Positions 34,872 to 44,764 of a stretch of 64,000 bases of DNA are shown here, in pieces (position 1 is the stretch's first letter; each line of letters begins with the position of its first letter). The notes under the pieces are model-generated. The model did not search any database and was not told where the DNA came from. It was given only the letters and a program-made list of their open reading frames with translations. A program made the translations under genes and the position numbers. Origin of the DNA: Candidatus Manganitrophus morganii (lineage in GTDB: Bacteria > Nitrospirota > Nitrospiria > SBBL01 > Manganitrophaceae); assembly GCA_021651055.1 (NCBI GenBank), contig JAJHOH010000001.1:1302001-1366000 (forward strand), in the 5' to 3' direction.

Positions 34872-36098
34872 GTGGAAATCTTTATCGCCCGCCAGCCGAT
34901 TTTCGACCGGCAACAGCAGGTCTACGCATACGAACTCCTCTTCCGGTCCAGCCTTGAAAACATTTTCAACCACCCCGATGTTGAACACGCCTCGAGCAAA
35001 GTCGCCCTCGACACCTTCTTTACCTTTGGAATCGATACCATCACGGGAGGGAAAAAAGCCTTCATCAACACCAGCCGTGGGATGCTCGTCAACGGCTACA
35101 TCGCCCTGCTCCCCCGGGAAATGGCGGTGGTTGAGATCTTGGAAACGGTCGAGCCCGATCGGGAGGTCATCGCCGCCTGCCGAAAATTGAAGCAAGCGGG
35201 ATACCTGATCGCCCTCGATGACTTCATCGACGAGGAGCGATACAAGCCGCTGGTGGAAATGGCCGATATTCTCAAGATCGACTTCTTGACGACGAAGAAA
35301 GATGAGCAGAAGCGGCTGATCGAACGATATGCTCCCCGGGGGATCCACCTTGCGGCGGAAAAGGTGGAAACACGCGAGACGCTTCAAGAAGCGATGGAGA
35401 TGGGATACAGCTATTTTCAAGGCTTTTTCTTCAGCAAGCCGACCATTATTTCAGGGAAGGAGATTCCCGGCTTCAAAGTCAATTACCTTCGAATCCTCCA
35501 GGAAATCCATCGGCCCGACCTCAATTACGAAAAGGTCGAAGAGATCATGAAGATGGAGATGTCGCTCTCATACAAACTTCTACGTTATATCAACTCCGCC
35601 TTTTTCGGCTGGCGGGTCGAAATTCGCTCGATCAAACATGCGCTCGTCATGTTGGGCGAGAGCGATTTCAAGCGTTGGGCTTCGTTCATCTCCCTCTCGA
35701 GTATGGCGAAAGACAAACCGAACGAGTTGGTCTTTCAAGCGATCTTGAGGGGAAGATACATGGAGGAGCTGGCGCCGATGGTCCGCCTCTCCGAACGCGC
35801 ACAGGATCTCTTTCTGATGGGAATGTTCTCCTTGATCGACGCCATCGTCGACCGGCCGCTTCTCGACATCCTCGTCGAGATGCCGATCGCCGAAGATATC
35901 AAGGCCGCCCTGATGGGAGAAAAAGGGCCGCTGGGCGATATTTATGAATTGATGCGCTCCTACGAACAGGGGGAGTGGAATCGATTCTCGGAGCTGGCCG
36001 CCCGGAAAAAGATCGATGAAGAAAAAATCCCCCCGCTCTATCGAAAGGCATTGGAGTGGGCCAGCGAGAGCTTTTCAGCCGCGCAGATAGTCGGCTGA
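34872..36098 (+). CDS. EAL-HDOD signalling protein (YuxH type)
   Basis: 408 aa; GTG at 34872 after GGAGGTAAGCG. The N-terminal EAL fold (about 1-205) begins IFIARQPIFDRQQQVYAYEL and keeps LALDDF-type and QGFFFSKP blocks. The EAL triad is ELL, and several metal ligands are missing, so it is probably non-catalytic. The HDOD domain (about 205-400, MSLSYKLLRYINSAFFGWRV) follows with no intact HD metal site. Such proteins usually act as c-di-GMP effectors or scaffolds. It is co-directional with the GGDEF-EAL gene and the AlgH-like gene. Confidence 0.92.
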   Translation: MEIFIARQPIFDRQQQVYAYELLFRSSLENIFNHPDVEHASSKVALDTFFTFGIDTITGGKKAFINTSRGMLVNGYIALLPREMAVVEILETVEPDREVIAACRKLKQAGYLIALDDFIDEERYKPLVEMADILKIDFLTTKKDEQKRLIERYAPRGIHLAAEKVETRETLQEAMEMGYSYFQGFFFSKPTIISGKEIPGFKVNYLRILQEIHRPDLNYEKVEEIMKMEMSLSYKLLRYINSAFFGWRVEIRSIKHALVMLGESDFKRWASFISLSSMAKDKPNELVFQAILRGRYMEELAPMVRLSERAQDLFLMGMFSLIDAIVDRPLLDILVEMPIAEDIKAALMGEKGPLGDIYELMRSYEQGEWNRFSELAARKKIDEEKIPPLYRKALEWASESFSAAQIVG

Positions 36099-36115
36099 CC
36101 CAAGAGAAAAAGGAC

Positions 36116-36778
36116 ATGTCTAGCTGGTATCGGATGATCTCTTTATCCCTTCTGCTCTCGACGCTCTTCGTCACGGCGACGCCCCCCTCCCTTCTCGCTG
36201 CGCGGCAACAAACGAAAATCAAGAAAGGGGTCTTCCTCGTCGCCGATCTCCGGCTGCTCGACCCGAATTTTTCCAAGACGGTCGTGCTGATCACGCAGCA
36301 CGGACCGGGAGGGAGCGTCGGGGTGGTCATCAACCGGCCGACACGGACGCCGCTCTCACGCGCCTTTCCGAAGACCCAGGAATTTGAAAAACGATCTGAG
36401 ACGATTTTTATCGGAGGACCGGTCCAGCGGGAAGTGACGATCCTCCTCTTGCGGACCGAGAGGCCGCCGGAAGCGGCCGTTCCGATTTTTGAGAAGGTCT
36501 ACGTTGCCCCCCCGGTTGAAACCCTCACCGATCTCATCACGCGGGAAGACTTGAAGGATCCTTTTCGGGTTTATTCAGGCTACGCCGGCTGGGCGTCCGG
36601 TCAGCTTCAAGGTGAAATCGACCGCGGCGACTGGCGGGTCCTCCCGGGAGATGCCGATCTCCTCTTCCAGGAGGAGACCGCCTCGATCTGGGAAGAGATG
36701 TTCCGGCGATCTTCACAACAGATGGTTAAAGACTGCCGGGGCGACGCATGTGTCGCCCCGACCCTGACGTCAAATTAG
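36116..36778 (+). CDS. YqgE/AlgH-family protein with signal peptide
   Basis: I start at ATG 36116 (MSSWYRMISLSLLLSTLFVT); the longer frame from 36056 lies inside the previous gene. The protein is about 220 aa. A hydrophobic leader ending near SLLAA is followed by the AlgH fold: KKGVFLVADLRLLDPNFSKT, GSVGVVINRPT, FIGGPVQRE, VYSGYAGWASGQLQGEIDRG and WRVLPGD. Most AlgH proteins are cytoplasmic, so the leader is unusual. The last residues (CRGDACVAPTLTSN) are encoded by a REP-like hairpin. The TAG stop overlaps the stop of the convergent secreted-protein gene. Confidence 0.88.
   Translation: MSSWYRMISLSLLLSTLFVTATPPSLLAARQQTKIKKGVFLVADLRLLDPNFSKTVVLITQHGPGGSVGVVINRPTRTPLSRAFPKTQEFEKRSETIFIGGPVQREVTILLLRTERPPEAAVPIFEKVYVAPPVETLTDLITREDLKDPFRVYSGYAGWASGQLQGEIDRGDWRVLPGDADLLFQEETASIWEEMFRRSSQQMVKDCRGDACVAPTLTSN
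36737..36760. repeat. REP-like hairpin inside the 3' end of the AlgH-like gene
   Basis: CGGGGCGAC-GCATGT-GTCGCCCCG, 9-bp stem. It shares the GGCGACGCATG core with the palindrome before panC, but lacks clear GTAG feet. It is translated as part of the AlgH-like tail. Confidence 0.65.
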
Positions 36779-39552
36779 CGCCCGCCGCTCGTTGTCCTGG
36801 TAATTATCCCCAGATGTCCCGCCGCCCAGCCGAAGAAAGCATCCACAAACGAAACCCGGTGAAGCCGATTCGCCGTGTTGCTGTTCTGCTTCACCCAGGT
36901 GGTTCCGCCGTCGGCGCTATGAAGAATTAGACCGCCGGTGCCGGCGATCCAGATATGCTGCGGGTCGGGGAAGGCCAAGCCCCAGAGCGAGATGTTTCCG
37001 GCCCCGGTGTTCGTCACCTGTCTCCAGGTCGCCCCATGATCGGTCGTCCGAAGGATCGCCCCGATCTCGCCGACCGCCCAGCCAAGATTGCCGATCAGAT
37101 GTAGATCGTGGTACCGGCCGCTCCCGCCGAGGCCGCCGAATTCAGGCAGCTCGTTTTGATAAATCCAGGTCGCCCCCCCATCGTTCGAGTGAACGATCAC
37201 CCGGTTCCAACCGGGACAGCCGGTCCCGTCGTCCATCCCGCCGGAGATCCAGATTTCATTCGTGCTCACCACATCAAGCCCAAACCAATGAGGGGTGTAC
37301 GCGGTCCGTGGCGGACAGGGAACCGGCAGCGGCCAGTTCTGCCGGATGAACGTCCAGGTCGTCCCGCCGTTGGTCGTCCTAAAGATGTAGCCGTATCGGC
37401 CAACGACCCAGCCGTTCGACGCATCGGCAAAGCGGACGCGGCGCATGTACGGCCCTTTTTTCCTCAGACAGGTCCCAGCCGCGTCAAACGCCTCACAGTA
37501 ATTCGTCGGGGTGGTATAAGCGCGGTTGAGGTGCTGCTCCCGCCAGGTCGCCCCGCCGTCGGTGGTCCCCAGAATTAGCTCCGGCCATCCGGCGGCCCAG
37601 CCGACCTGATTATTGATAAAGAAAACGTCATACACATCGGGGAGGATCTCCGGCGGGGTGCTCTTCCAGACGATGTTCGTCTGCTTCGTCCAGCTCTTCC
37701 CGCCATCGGTTGTCTTAAAGATTCCCAGATCCATTCCGGTGGCCCAGCCGATGTTTCGATCGACGAAGTGGACCCCCTTTAAATCACCGGGCACCCTGGA
37801 AGCGGTCCACCCTGTTCCCGCGGCCGGATTAACGGTGATCGTTCCGCTCGCCGTCCCCCGCCCTCCCATTGTGTCGGTCACAACCAATGTGACCGTATAA
37901 CTGCCGCTGTTCTGATAAGTATGGCCGGTGGTCACACCGCTCCCGGTCGTTCCATCGCCGAAGCTCCAGGAGAAGCTGGCGATCGACCCGTCCGGATCGG
38001 ACGACGCCGACGCATCACAAGTCGTCGTCAGCGGCCCGGTCCCGCTGCTCGGCGTGCAGGTGAATCGGGCGACCGGGCTCTGATTGCCGCCGCCGCTGCC
38101 GAGCCCCATCACGCGGAAGTGGTCGTATTTCACCCCGGCATTGTAATTGGAGATCCCCGGCTGGCCCGAAAAGAGCTGGCCGGTGGAATTGTCGGCATAG
38201 GTGAAGAGAAGGGCATCCTGAAATGAGACCTCCAGGTTCGTTGGGTTCGCGCCGCTCACCTTTAGTTTAAGTTTGTAAGGGGTCCCCGCCACGATCCCGC
38301 CGGGCGCAGCGATCGACCTAAGGAGCGTCCAGGCGCCGGCGTTTCGGCGGTAGAGATTGACGGTGCCTTGGGTGCTGATCTGAAGGTTGTAGTTGTCGCT
38401 GTTGACCGCGGTGCTCTTTCCCCGCGCGGCGATCCCGGAGTAGAAACTCCCCGCCGGAACGATCAGAATCGACTCAACGGCGTAGTCCGAGGTGCCGATT
38501 GACGTCGTTACCCCCGCCCAGTTGGCCGACCCGCCCGAAACGGCCATCGTCCCGTCGGTCGAGAAGCTTCCCCCGTCGAGCCGCCAGTTTGTCCCCAGGG
38601 TGCTTCCGGTCCGGTTGAAGTTGTCTTCGAAGAGGATCGTCTCTCCTCCCCCCCCTCCCGTGGATTGGACCGAGATCGTCCTCGTCGTGCTGTTCTGGGC
38701 GCCGCTGTTGTCGGTTACCGTCAGTGTCGCGGTGAAAGTTCCGGCGGTCTGATAAGTATGCCCGGTGGTCACACCGCTCCCGGTCGTTCCATCGCCAAAA
38801 TTCCAAGAAAAGGTCGCGATCGAGCCATCCGGATCGGAGGAGGCCGAGGCATTAAAGGAAACAGCTAACGGCGCACTCCCCGAGGTGGGGCCGGCCGAAA
38901 AAGAGGCGACCGGCGGCTGATTGCCGGTCGGAGGGGTCAATGAAGAAACGACGAAATGATCATATCTCACGCCACTGTTATAGTTCTGAATTCCGGGCGC
39001 GCCGTTCAGAATGCGGTTTGCGGCACTGTCGCTGTAGGAAAAAAGAAGGGCTCCCTGGAAAAGAATTTCCAGTTGAACGGGATTGCTTCCGGAGACCTTC
39101 ATCGCCAATAGGTAAGACGTTCCTGCAACGATCCCCCCCGGGGCCGCCCCCCCTCTCAGCAAGGTCCAGGTCCCGGCGTTCCGGCGATAAAGGGTTACCT
39201 TCTGACTGACGGCATCGATTTGGACGGCGTAGAGATCCTTGTAGAAGAAAGCGGCATCCCCCCGGGCCACCAGACCGGTATAATTGCTCCCGGCCGGCGG
39301 CGTGATGCGCGCTTCGACCTGGTAATCGTCGGTTCCGATGGCGGCGGTCACCTTCGCCCAGTTCTGGGCCGACTGGGAGACCGCCTGCGTCCCATCGGTC
39401 GAGAAGCTTCCGACGACGGCCGACCAATTCGGTCCCAGGTTGCTTCCGGTCCGGTTGAAGTCATCCGAGAAGAGCGGCGTCTGCGCACCCGCCGCGGCCA
39501 CCCACCCCAGCATCAAAAAGAAGAGAAAAAAACCGCACCAGCGCCGTTTCAT
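36775..39552 (-). CDS. Secreted protein with two concanavalin-like domains, two PKD repeats and a Ycf48-like propeller
   Basis: 925 aa. The signal peptide covers about 1-23 (MLGWVAAAGA). Two similar units each hold a ~190-residue LamG/concanavalin-like domain (LFSDDFNRTGSNLGPNWSAV; LFEDNFNRTGSTLGTNWRLD) followed by a PKD repeat with an FSWNFGDGTTGSGV or FSWSFGDGTTGSGV core. The last ~330 residues form a Ycf48/BNR-type propeller whose blades end in TTDGGKSW, TTDGGATW, TTNGGTTW, SNDGGATW, TTDHGATW and SADGGTTW. The duplicated units imply internal duplication. Such domain mixes bind glycans or cell surfaces; the ligand is unknown. It is transcribed toward the AlgH-like gene with overlapping stops. 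Confidence 0.92.
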   Translation of the reverse strand: MKRRWCGFFLFFLMLGWVAAAGAQTPLFSDDFNRTGSNLGPNWSAVVGSFSTDGTQAVSQSAQNWAKVTAAIGTDDYQVEARITPPAGSNYTGLVARGDAAFFYKDLYAVQIDAVSQKVTLYRRNAGTWTLLRGGAAPGGIVAGTSYLLAMKVSGSNPVQLEILFQGALLFSYSDSAANRILNGAPGIQNYNSGVRYDHFVVSSLTPPTGNQPPVASFSAGPTSGSAPLAVSFNASASSDPDGSIATFSWNFGDGTTGSGVTTGHTYQTAGTFTATLTVTDNSGAQNSTTRTISVQSTGGGGGETILFEDNFNRTGSTLGTNWRLDGGSFSTDGTMAVSGGSANWAGVTTSIGTSDYAVESILIVPAGSFYSGIAARGKSTAVNSDNYNLQISTQGTVNLYRRNAGAWTLLRSIAAPGGIVAGTPYKLKLKVSGANPTNLEVSFQDALLFTYADNSTGQLFSGQPGISNYNAGVKYDHFRVMGLGSGGGNQSPVARFTCTPSSGTGPLTTTCDASASSDPDGSIASFSWSFGDGTTGSGVTTGHTYQNSGSYTVTLVVTDTMGGRGTASGTITVNPAAGTGWTASRVPGDLKGVHFVDRNIGWATGMDLGIFKTTDGGKSWTKQTNIVWKSTPPEILPDVYDVFFINNQVGWAAGWPELILGTTDGGATWREQHLNRAYTTPTNYCEAFDAAGTCLRKKGPYMRRVRFADASNGWVVGRYGYIFRTTNGGTTWTFIRQNWPLPVPCPPRTAYTPHWFGLDVVSTNEIWISGGMDDGTGCPGWNRVIVHSNDGGATWIYQNELPEFGGLGGSGRYHDLHLIGNLGWAVGEIGAILRTTDHGATWRQVTNTGAGNISLWGLAFPDPQHIWIAGTGGLILHSADGGTTWVKQNSNTANRLHRVSFVDAFFGWAAGHLGIITRTTSGGR

Positions 39553-39864
39553 TCCGAGTCTCCCTACAGTAAGGTTTGAATTCGCAAAATCTTGTCAAAA
39601 GGTTGCAAGCACTTACCCGCGCATCTGATCGTTGAAATCGGCGGTCCACCGCCTCTCTTACCGAATCGCGCTGTGAAGAGCCCGTCATTCGAATCCGACG
39701 ATCATCCCGAAGGAGGCTTTGAGCAATTTCCGTACCGCTTCCGGCAAGGGATGCCGGAGTGAAAGGCCGGCATCCTTCACCGCAATCTCTCAATATTTAT
39801 TGCTTCCAGCGGGAACTCTGTGTTATATAAGAATTTTCCTATTTTGCCGAGGGGAGCAAGCTCC
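39553..39864. other. Divergent intergenic region before the arginine operon
   Basis: 312 bases with no gene. It holds a hairpin GGATGCCGG / CCGGCATCC (39749-39775) and the argD promoter near the right end. I saw no ArgR-type box or riboswitch. Confidence 0.6.
39800..39829 (+). promoter_or_regulatory. Possible promoter of the arg-lys operon
   Basis: TTGCTT, 18 bases, TATATA, about 36 bases before the argD start chosen here. The -35 match is weak. Confidence 0.35.
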
Positions 39865-41082
39865 TTGAAAAAGCGATCAACAACTTCATCGTGGATGAAA
39901 GAGGGCGACCGGTATTTGATGTCGACCTATGCCCGCTTTCCTCTCGTTTTAAAGCAGGGAAAAGGGGCGACGGTCGTCGATGTGGATGGAAATCGCTATC
40001 TCGATTTCGTCAGCGGGATTGCGGTCGACAGTCTCGGCCATTGCGATCCCCGCCTGGTGAAGGCGATTCAAAAGCAGGCGGCACAGCTTCTCCACGTCTC
40101 AAACCTCTACTACAACCTCCCGCAGATCGAATTGGCCAAGCTCCTCGTCACCCATTCGTTTGCCGACAAGGTCTTCTTCTGCAACAGCGGCGCGGAGGCG
40201 AATGAAGCGGCGATCAAGCTCGCCCGAAAGTTTGCCAAAGAAAAGCGCGACCCTTCCCGATTCGAGATCATCGCGGCGCAGGGCGCCTTCCATGGGAGGA
40301 CGCTTGCCACGGTGACCGCCACCGGGCAGGAAAAATATCAGAAAGGGTTCGATCCGCTCCTCCCCGGCTTTCGGCATGTCCCCTACGGAGATCCGGAGGC
40401 GATGGAGAAGGCGATCACGCCGCAAACCGCCGCCATCCTCCTCGAACCGATCCAGGGAGAGGGGGGGGTTCGGGTCCCCCCGAAAGGCTATTTGACGAAA
40501 GTCCGAGAGATCTGCGACCGGCACCGCCTTCTACTGATCCTCGATGAAGTCCAGACCGGCATCGGACGGACCGGACGGCTCTTTGCCTATGAATACGAAG
40601 GGATCGTCCCCGACATCATGACCCTGGCGAAAGGTCTCGGCGGGGGGGTTCCGATCGGGGCGATGCTCGCCGGCGCGGAGGTCGCCGCGTCATTCACCCC
40701 CGGAAGCCACGCCTCGACCTTCGGTGGAAACCCATTGGTCTGCGCCGCGGGGGTCGCCGTGATCAAACAGGTGGCGCAGGGGGCCTTTCTCAAAGGGGTC
40801 CGCGACAAAGGGGCTTATCTAATGAAGAAGCTCACCCAGCTTCAGCGGAAGACGTCGGTCATCAAAGAAGTCCGGGGCGTGGGGCTGATCGTCGCCATCG
40901 ATCTGACGATTCCGGCCATCGATGTCATCAACAAAGCGATGGCGCAAGGGCTTCTCCTCAACAGAACCTCCGATCAGACCCTCCGGTTCGTTCCCCCCTT
41001 GACCATTCGCCGGACCGAGATCGATCGGATGATTGCTTTGCTGACCGACATTCTCACGGAGCTTTCCCATGCCGAAGCGTGA
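39865..41082 (+). CDS. argD: Acetylornithine aminotransferase
   Basis: I choose TTG 39865, eight bases after GGGGAG; ATG 39895 (MKEGDRYLMSTYARFPLVLK) is the conservative alternative. The protein is about 405 aa. Class III aminotransferase features are present: GIAVDSLGHCDP, FCNSGAEANEAAIKLARKFA, GAFHGRTLATVTATGQ, LEPIQGEGGV, LILDEVQTGIGRTG with the PLP-interacting Asp, and the PLP-lysine in LAKGLGGGVPIGAM. It makes N-acetylornithine and may double as succinyl-DAP aminotransferase. It leads the ~15-kb biosynthetic string and overlaps argF by 14 bases. Confidence 0.95.
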   Translation: MKKRSTTSSWMKEGDRYLMSTYARFPLVLKQGKGATVVDVDGNRYLDFVSGIAVDSLGHCDPRLVKAIQKQAAQLLHVSNLYYNLPQIELAKLLVTHSFADKVFFCNSGAEANEAAIKLARKFAKEKRDPSRFEIIAAQGAFHGRTLATVTATGQEKYQKGFDPLLPGFRHVPYGDPEAMEKAITPQTAAILLEPIQGEGGVRVPPKGYLTKVREICDRHRLLLILDEVQTGIGRTGRLFAYEYEGIVPDIMTLAKGLGGGVPIGAMLAGAEVAASFTPGSHASTFGGNPLVCAAGVAVIKQVAQGAFLKGVRDKGAYLMKKLTQLQRKTSVIKEVRGVGLIVAIDLTIPAIDVINKAMAQGLLLNRTSDQTLRFVPPLTIRRTEIDRMIALLTDILTELSHAEA

Positions 41083-41992
41083 TCTCTTAAGCCTTGCCTC
41101 CCTCTCGGTGGAGCAGATCGAGTGGCTCCTCCGACGGGCGCAGTATTATAAAAATCGCTCGCGCGCGTCGAAGGAATCGCTCCCTTTGGTGGGGCGGTCG
41201 GTCGGACTTCTCTTTGAGAAATCCTCGACGCGGACACGCGTCTCCTTCGAAGTCGCGGTCACGCGGCTCGGGGGGCACCCGATTTTCCTCTCGTTCGACG
41301 ATATTCAGATCAAACGGGGCGAGACGATCGGCGATACGGCGCGGGTTCTCTCCGGCTATCTCGACGGCTTGGTCATCCGGACCTATGAGCAGGAGAAGCT
41401 CGAAGATTGGGCCCGAAACGCGTCGATCCCGGTCATCAACGGTCTGACCGATCTTCACCACCCCTGCCAGATCCTCTCCGACCTCCTCACCATCCTTGAA
41501 AAGCGGGGGAAGTTGAAAGGACTCAAGCTCGCCTACATCGGCGACGGCAACAACATCGCCCACTCCTTGATGGAAGGCGGGGCGAAGGTGGGAATGAAGG
41601 TCGTGATTGCTTGCCCGAAAAAGTTCCTGCCGCATCGTAACATCGTGAAGGAAACAGAGGAGGTCGCTCGAAAGAACGGCGGGAACGTTGAGGTCATTCA
41701 TGATCCGGTAAAAGCCGCCGAGGGAGCCGACATTCTCTACACCGACGTGTGGGTATCGATGGGCCAGGAAAAGGAAAAACAGGCGCGGGTCAGAACGTTC
41801 AAGCCATACCAGATCAACCAGAAACTGGTGGCCCAGGCAAAGCCCGACGTCCTGGTGATGCATTGTCTCCCCGCCCATCGCGGAGAAGAGATCACCGCCG
41901 AGGTGATGGAAGGGCCGCACTCGGTCATCTTCGATCAGGCCGACAACCGCCTCCCGATGCAGGAGGCGATTTTAGAGCGGTGGGTCGGATAA
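41069..41992 (+). CDS. argF: Ornithine carbamoyltransferase
   Basis: 307 aa. The carbamoyl-phosphate site FEKSSTRTRVSFEVAV, LHHPCQILSDLLT and the ornithine loop MHCLPAHRGEEI are all intact. It converts ornithine to citrulline as a trimer in the cytoplasm. The ATG lies inside the end of argD. Confidence 0.97.
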   Translation: MPKRDLLSLASLSVEQIEWLLRRAQYYKNRSRASKESLPLVGRSVGLLFEKSSTRTRVSFEVAVTRLGGHPIFLSFDDIQIKRGETIGDTARVLSGYLDGLVIRTYEQEKLEDWARNASIPVINGLTDLHHPCQILSDLLTILEKRGKLKGLKLAYIGDGNNIAHSLMEGGAKVGMKVVIACPKKFLPHRNIVKETEEVARKNGGNVEVIHDPVKAAEGADILYTDVWVSMGQEKEKQARVRTFKPYQINQKLVAQAKPDVLVMHCLPAHRGEEITAEVMEGPHSVIFDQADNRLPMQEAILERWVG

Positions 41993-42026
41993 TAGAAGTT
42001 GAGTGATTCGTTTTAGGAAAGGGACG

Positions 42027-43259
42027 ATGGAGAAGAAAATAAAGAAAGTCGTGCTGGCTTACTCGGGAGGGCTGGATACCTCCGTCATCATCCGGTGGTT
42101 GATCGAGCGGTATCAGTGTGAGGTGATCGCCTTCTGCGCCGATGTCGGCCAGGGGGAAGAGCTCGCCGCCGTCGCCGAGAAGGCAAAGAAAACCGGGGCG
42201 AGCAAGGTCGTCATCACCGATCTGAAGGAGATCTTCGCAAAGGAATATCTCTTCCCGATGCTCCGGGCCAACGCCGTTTATGAGGGATCGTATCTCCTCG
42301 GAACTTCCATTGCCCGCCCGCTGATCGCCAAGGGACAGATGGAGGTCGCCAAGAAAGAAAAAGCCGATGCGGTCTCCCACGGCGCGACCGGAAAAGGGAA
42401 CGACCAGGTTCGCTTTGAGCTGACCTACCTTTCGATCGACCCTTCGATCCAGATCATCGCCCCCTGGCGCGACTGGGAATTCAAATCGCGCTCGGAGCTG
42501 ATCGCCTACTCTCATCAACATGGGATTCCGGTGACGGCGACGCTGGAGAAGCCCTACAGCATCGATCGCAACCTCTTCCATGTCAGCTACGAAGGGGGGA
42601 TTTTGGAAGATCCTTGGGCGGAGCCGCCGGAGTCGATGTTTACCTTCACGACCTCACCTCGGAAGGCGCCGGATGAACCGCACTATCTTGAAATCGGGTT
42701 CGTCGACGGCAATCCGGTCAGCATCGACGGGAAGAAATACTCCCCCGCCAAGTTGATCGGCGAGCTGAACCGGATCGGCGGCGAACATGGCGTGGGGCGG
42801 GTCGATCTGGTTGAGAATAGATATGTCGGAATCAAATCGCGCGGGGTTTATGAGACCCCCGGCGGGACCCTTCTTCACGCGGCGCATCGGGCGATCGAAT
42901 CGCTCACCCTCGACCGGGAAGTGCTTCATCTGCGCGACAGCCTCATCCCGCAGTATGCCCGGCTGGTCTACTACGGCTACTGGTTCTCCCCGGAGCGGGA
43001 ACTCCTCCAGCGTCTGATCGACGGGGCGCAGGAAGGGGTCACCGGGACGGCGCGCCTGAAGCTGTATAAAGGAAGCGTGACGGTCGCCGGCCGGAAATCG
43101 CCCCGCTCTCTCTACCGCCAGGAGATCTCGACGTTCGAGAAAGACACCGTCTACATTCCTAAAGACGCCGAAGGCTTCATCCGCCTCAACGCCCTCCGGC
43201 TGAAGCTGATGGCGATGGGTCGAAAAGGATCGAAAAACCCGCATGGCAAGAAAAAGTAA
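42027..43259 (+). CDS. argG: Argininosuccinate synthase
   Basis: Start at ATG 42027 ([20 protein letters not shown]) after GGAAAGGGACG; an earlier frame start at 42003 is not supported. The protein is 410 aa. It has the N-type ATP pyrophosphatase loop [25 protein letters not shown] and the C-terminal synthase domain ([17 protein letters not shown]). It joins citrulline and aspartate. A lysine-rich tail ([11 protein letters not shown]) overlaps the argH start by 17 bases. Confidence 0.97.
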   Translation: MEKKIKKVVLAYSGGLDTSVIIRWLIERYQCEVIAFCADVGQGEELAAVAEKAKKTGASKVVITDLKEIFAKEYLFPMLRANAVYEGSYLLGTSIARPLIAKGQMEVAKKEKADAVSHGATGKGNDQVRFELTYLSIDPSIQIIAPWRDWEFKSRSELIAYSHQHGIPVTATLEKPYSIDRNLFHVSYEGGILEDPWAEPPESMFTFTTSPRKAPDEPHYLEIGFVDGNPVSIDGKKYSPAKLIGELNRIGGEHGVGRVDLVENRYVGIKSRGVYETPGGTLLHAAHRAIESLTLDREVLHLRDSLIPQYARLVYYGYWFSPERELLQRLIDGAQEGVTGTARLKLYKGSVTVAGRKSPRSLYRQEISTFEKDTVYIPKDAEGFIRLNALRLKLMAMGRKGSKNPHGKKK

Positions 43260-44724
43260 AAAAAAGGGAACCGAGAAACCGCGGAGCAAAAAACCGTCCG
43301 GTTCCGACGCCTCCCCCCTCTCGCCTCCCGCCTCCCCTGCTTTTACAAAGGCCTGGGAAGGGCGGTTTACCGAGGCGACCGATCCGGAGGTGGAGCGGTT
43401 TACCTCGTCGTTCTCGTTCGACCGGCGTCTCTACCGGTATGACATTCAGGGGAGCATCGCCCATACGGAAGCGCTCGGCCGGGCCGGGCTGCTCACCGAG
43501 GGGGAGCGGGACACCCTGATTCGCGGCCTTAAAGAAATCGAAGCGGAGATCGCGGCGGAGGGGGATCGACTCCAGGCGGCCGCGGCCGATGAAGATATCC
43601 ATATGCACATCGAGCGGCGGCTGGTGGAAAAGGTCGGCGAGGTCGGGGGGAAACTTCACACCGGCCGGAGCCGAAACGATCAAATCGCGCTCGACCTTCG
43701 TCTCTATCTTCGGGAGGAGACCCGAACGCTGCTCGAATTGATCCGGTCCGTTCAACGCGCCCTGGTCGCACAGGCCGAGTCCCACATCGGCACGGTCCTC
43801 CCCGGCTACACCCACTTGCAGCGGGCCCAGCCGATTTCGCTGGCGCACCAACTGCTTGCCTATTATGAGATGTTGGAGCGGGACCGGGGCCGGTTGATCG
43901 ACTGTCTGAAGCGGATCGACCAGATGCCGCTCGGCGCCGGGGCCCTCGCCGGGAACAGCTTCGGGATCAATCGGGAGGTCGTTGCGCGTGCGCTCGGCTT
44001 CTCCGAGGTCACCGCCAACAGCCTCGATACGGTCAGTGATCGCGATTTCATCGTGGAATTTCTCTCGGCGGCGTCGATCTTAATGATGCACCTCTCCCGA
44101 TGGGCGGAAGATTGGATCCTCTGGGCCTCTTCCGAATTCCGATTTATCGATCTCCCCGACCGGTTCTGCACCGGAAGCAGCATGATGCCGCAGAAGAAAA
44201 ATCCCGACGTGCTGGAACTGATTCGGGGGAAGACCGGGCGGGTGTATGGGTCGCTCCTGGCCCTGCTGACCCTCCTCAAGGGGCTTCCGCTTTCTTACAA
44301 TCGGGACCTTCAGGAAGACAAAGAGCCGCTCTTTAACACGGTCGACACGGTTAAAAGCGCCGTCCGGCTGCTGGCCGACTTGGTCCGGCAGGTCTCTTTC
44401 AGAAAAGAGCGGATGCTGGAGGCGACCCAGGAGGGTTTTCTCCTCGCCACCGATCTCGCCGATTACCTCGTTCCGAAGGGGCTCCCCTTCCGGCAGGCGC
44501 ACAAGGTCGCCGGGAAGATCGTCCGCCAGAGCCTGGAAGAGGGCAGGCCGATGGAAGGGTGGACCCTGGCCGAGCTTCAGACTTTTTCTCCCCTCTTCGC
44601 GGGGGATGTTTTCGAATGTTTTTCGTTGACCGGCTCTTTGCAACGAAAGGGAGGGGTCGGCGGGACCGCTCCTCAATCGATCGAAGCCGAAATCCGAAAG
44701 ATAAAACGAAAGCTGAAAGGGTAA
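43243..44724 (+). CDS. argH: Argininosuccinate lyase
   Basis: 493 aa. A low-complexity basic N-terminus ([20 protein letters not shown], about 35 residues) precedes the fumarase-superfamily core [20 protein letters not shown]. The core keeps [32 protein letters not shown] and the signature [16 protein letters not shown]. It releases arginine and fumarate. The basic extension is absent from typical ArgH; the ATG may be real, since it overlaps argG. Confidence 0.97.
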   Translation: MARKSKKKGTEKPRSKKPSGSDASPLSPPASPAFTKAWEGRFTEATDPEVERFTSSFSFDRRLYRYDIQGSIAHTEALGRAGLLTEGERDTLIRGLKEIEAEIAAEGDRLQAAAADEDIHMHIERRLVEKVGEVGGKLHTGRSRNDQIALDLRLYLREETRTLLELIRSVQRALVAQAESHIGTVLPGYTHLQRAQPISLAHQLLAYYEMLERDRGRLIDCLKRIDQMPLGAGALAGNSFGINREVVARALGFSEVTANSLDTVSDRDFIVEFLSAASILMMHLSRWAEDWILWASSEFRFIDLPDRFCTGSSMMPQKKNPDVLELIRGKTGRVYGSLLALLTLLKGLPLSYNRDLQEDKEPLFNTVDTVKSAVRLLADLVRQVSFRKERMLEATQEGFLLATDLADYLVPKGLPFRQAHKVAGKIVRQSLEEGRPMEGWTLAELQTFSPLFAGDVFECFSLTGSLQRKGGVGGTAPQSIEAEIRKIKRKLKG

Positions 44725-44764
44725 CAAAAACCCGGTAAAACTCCCGAAAAAGAGGAATTGAACC

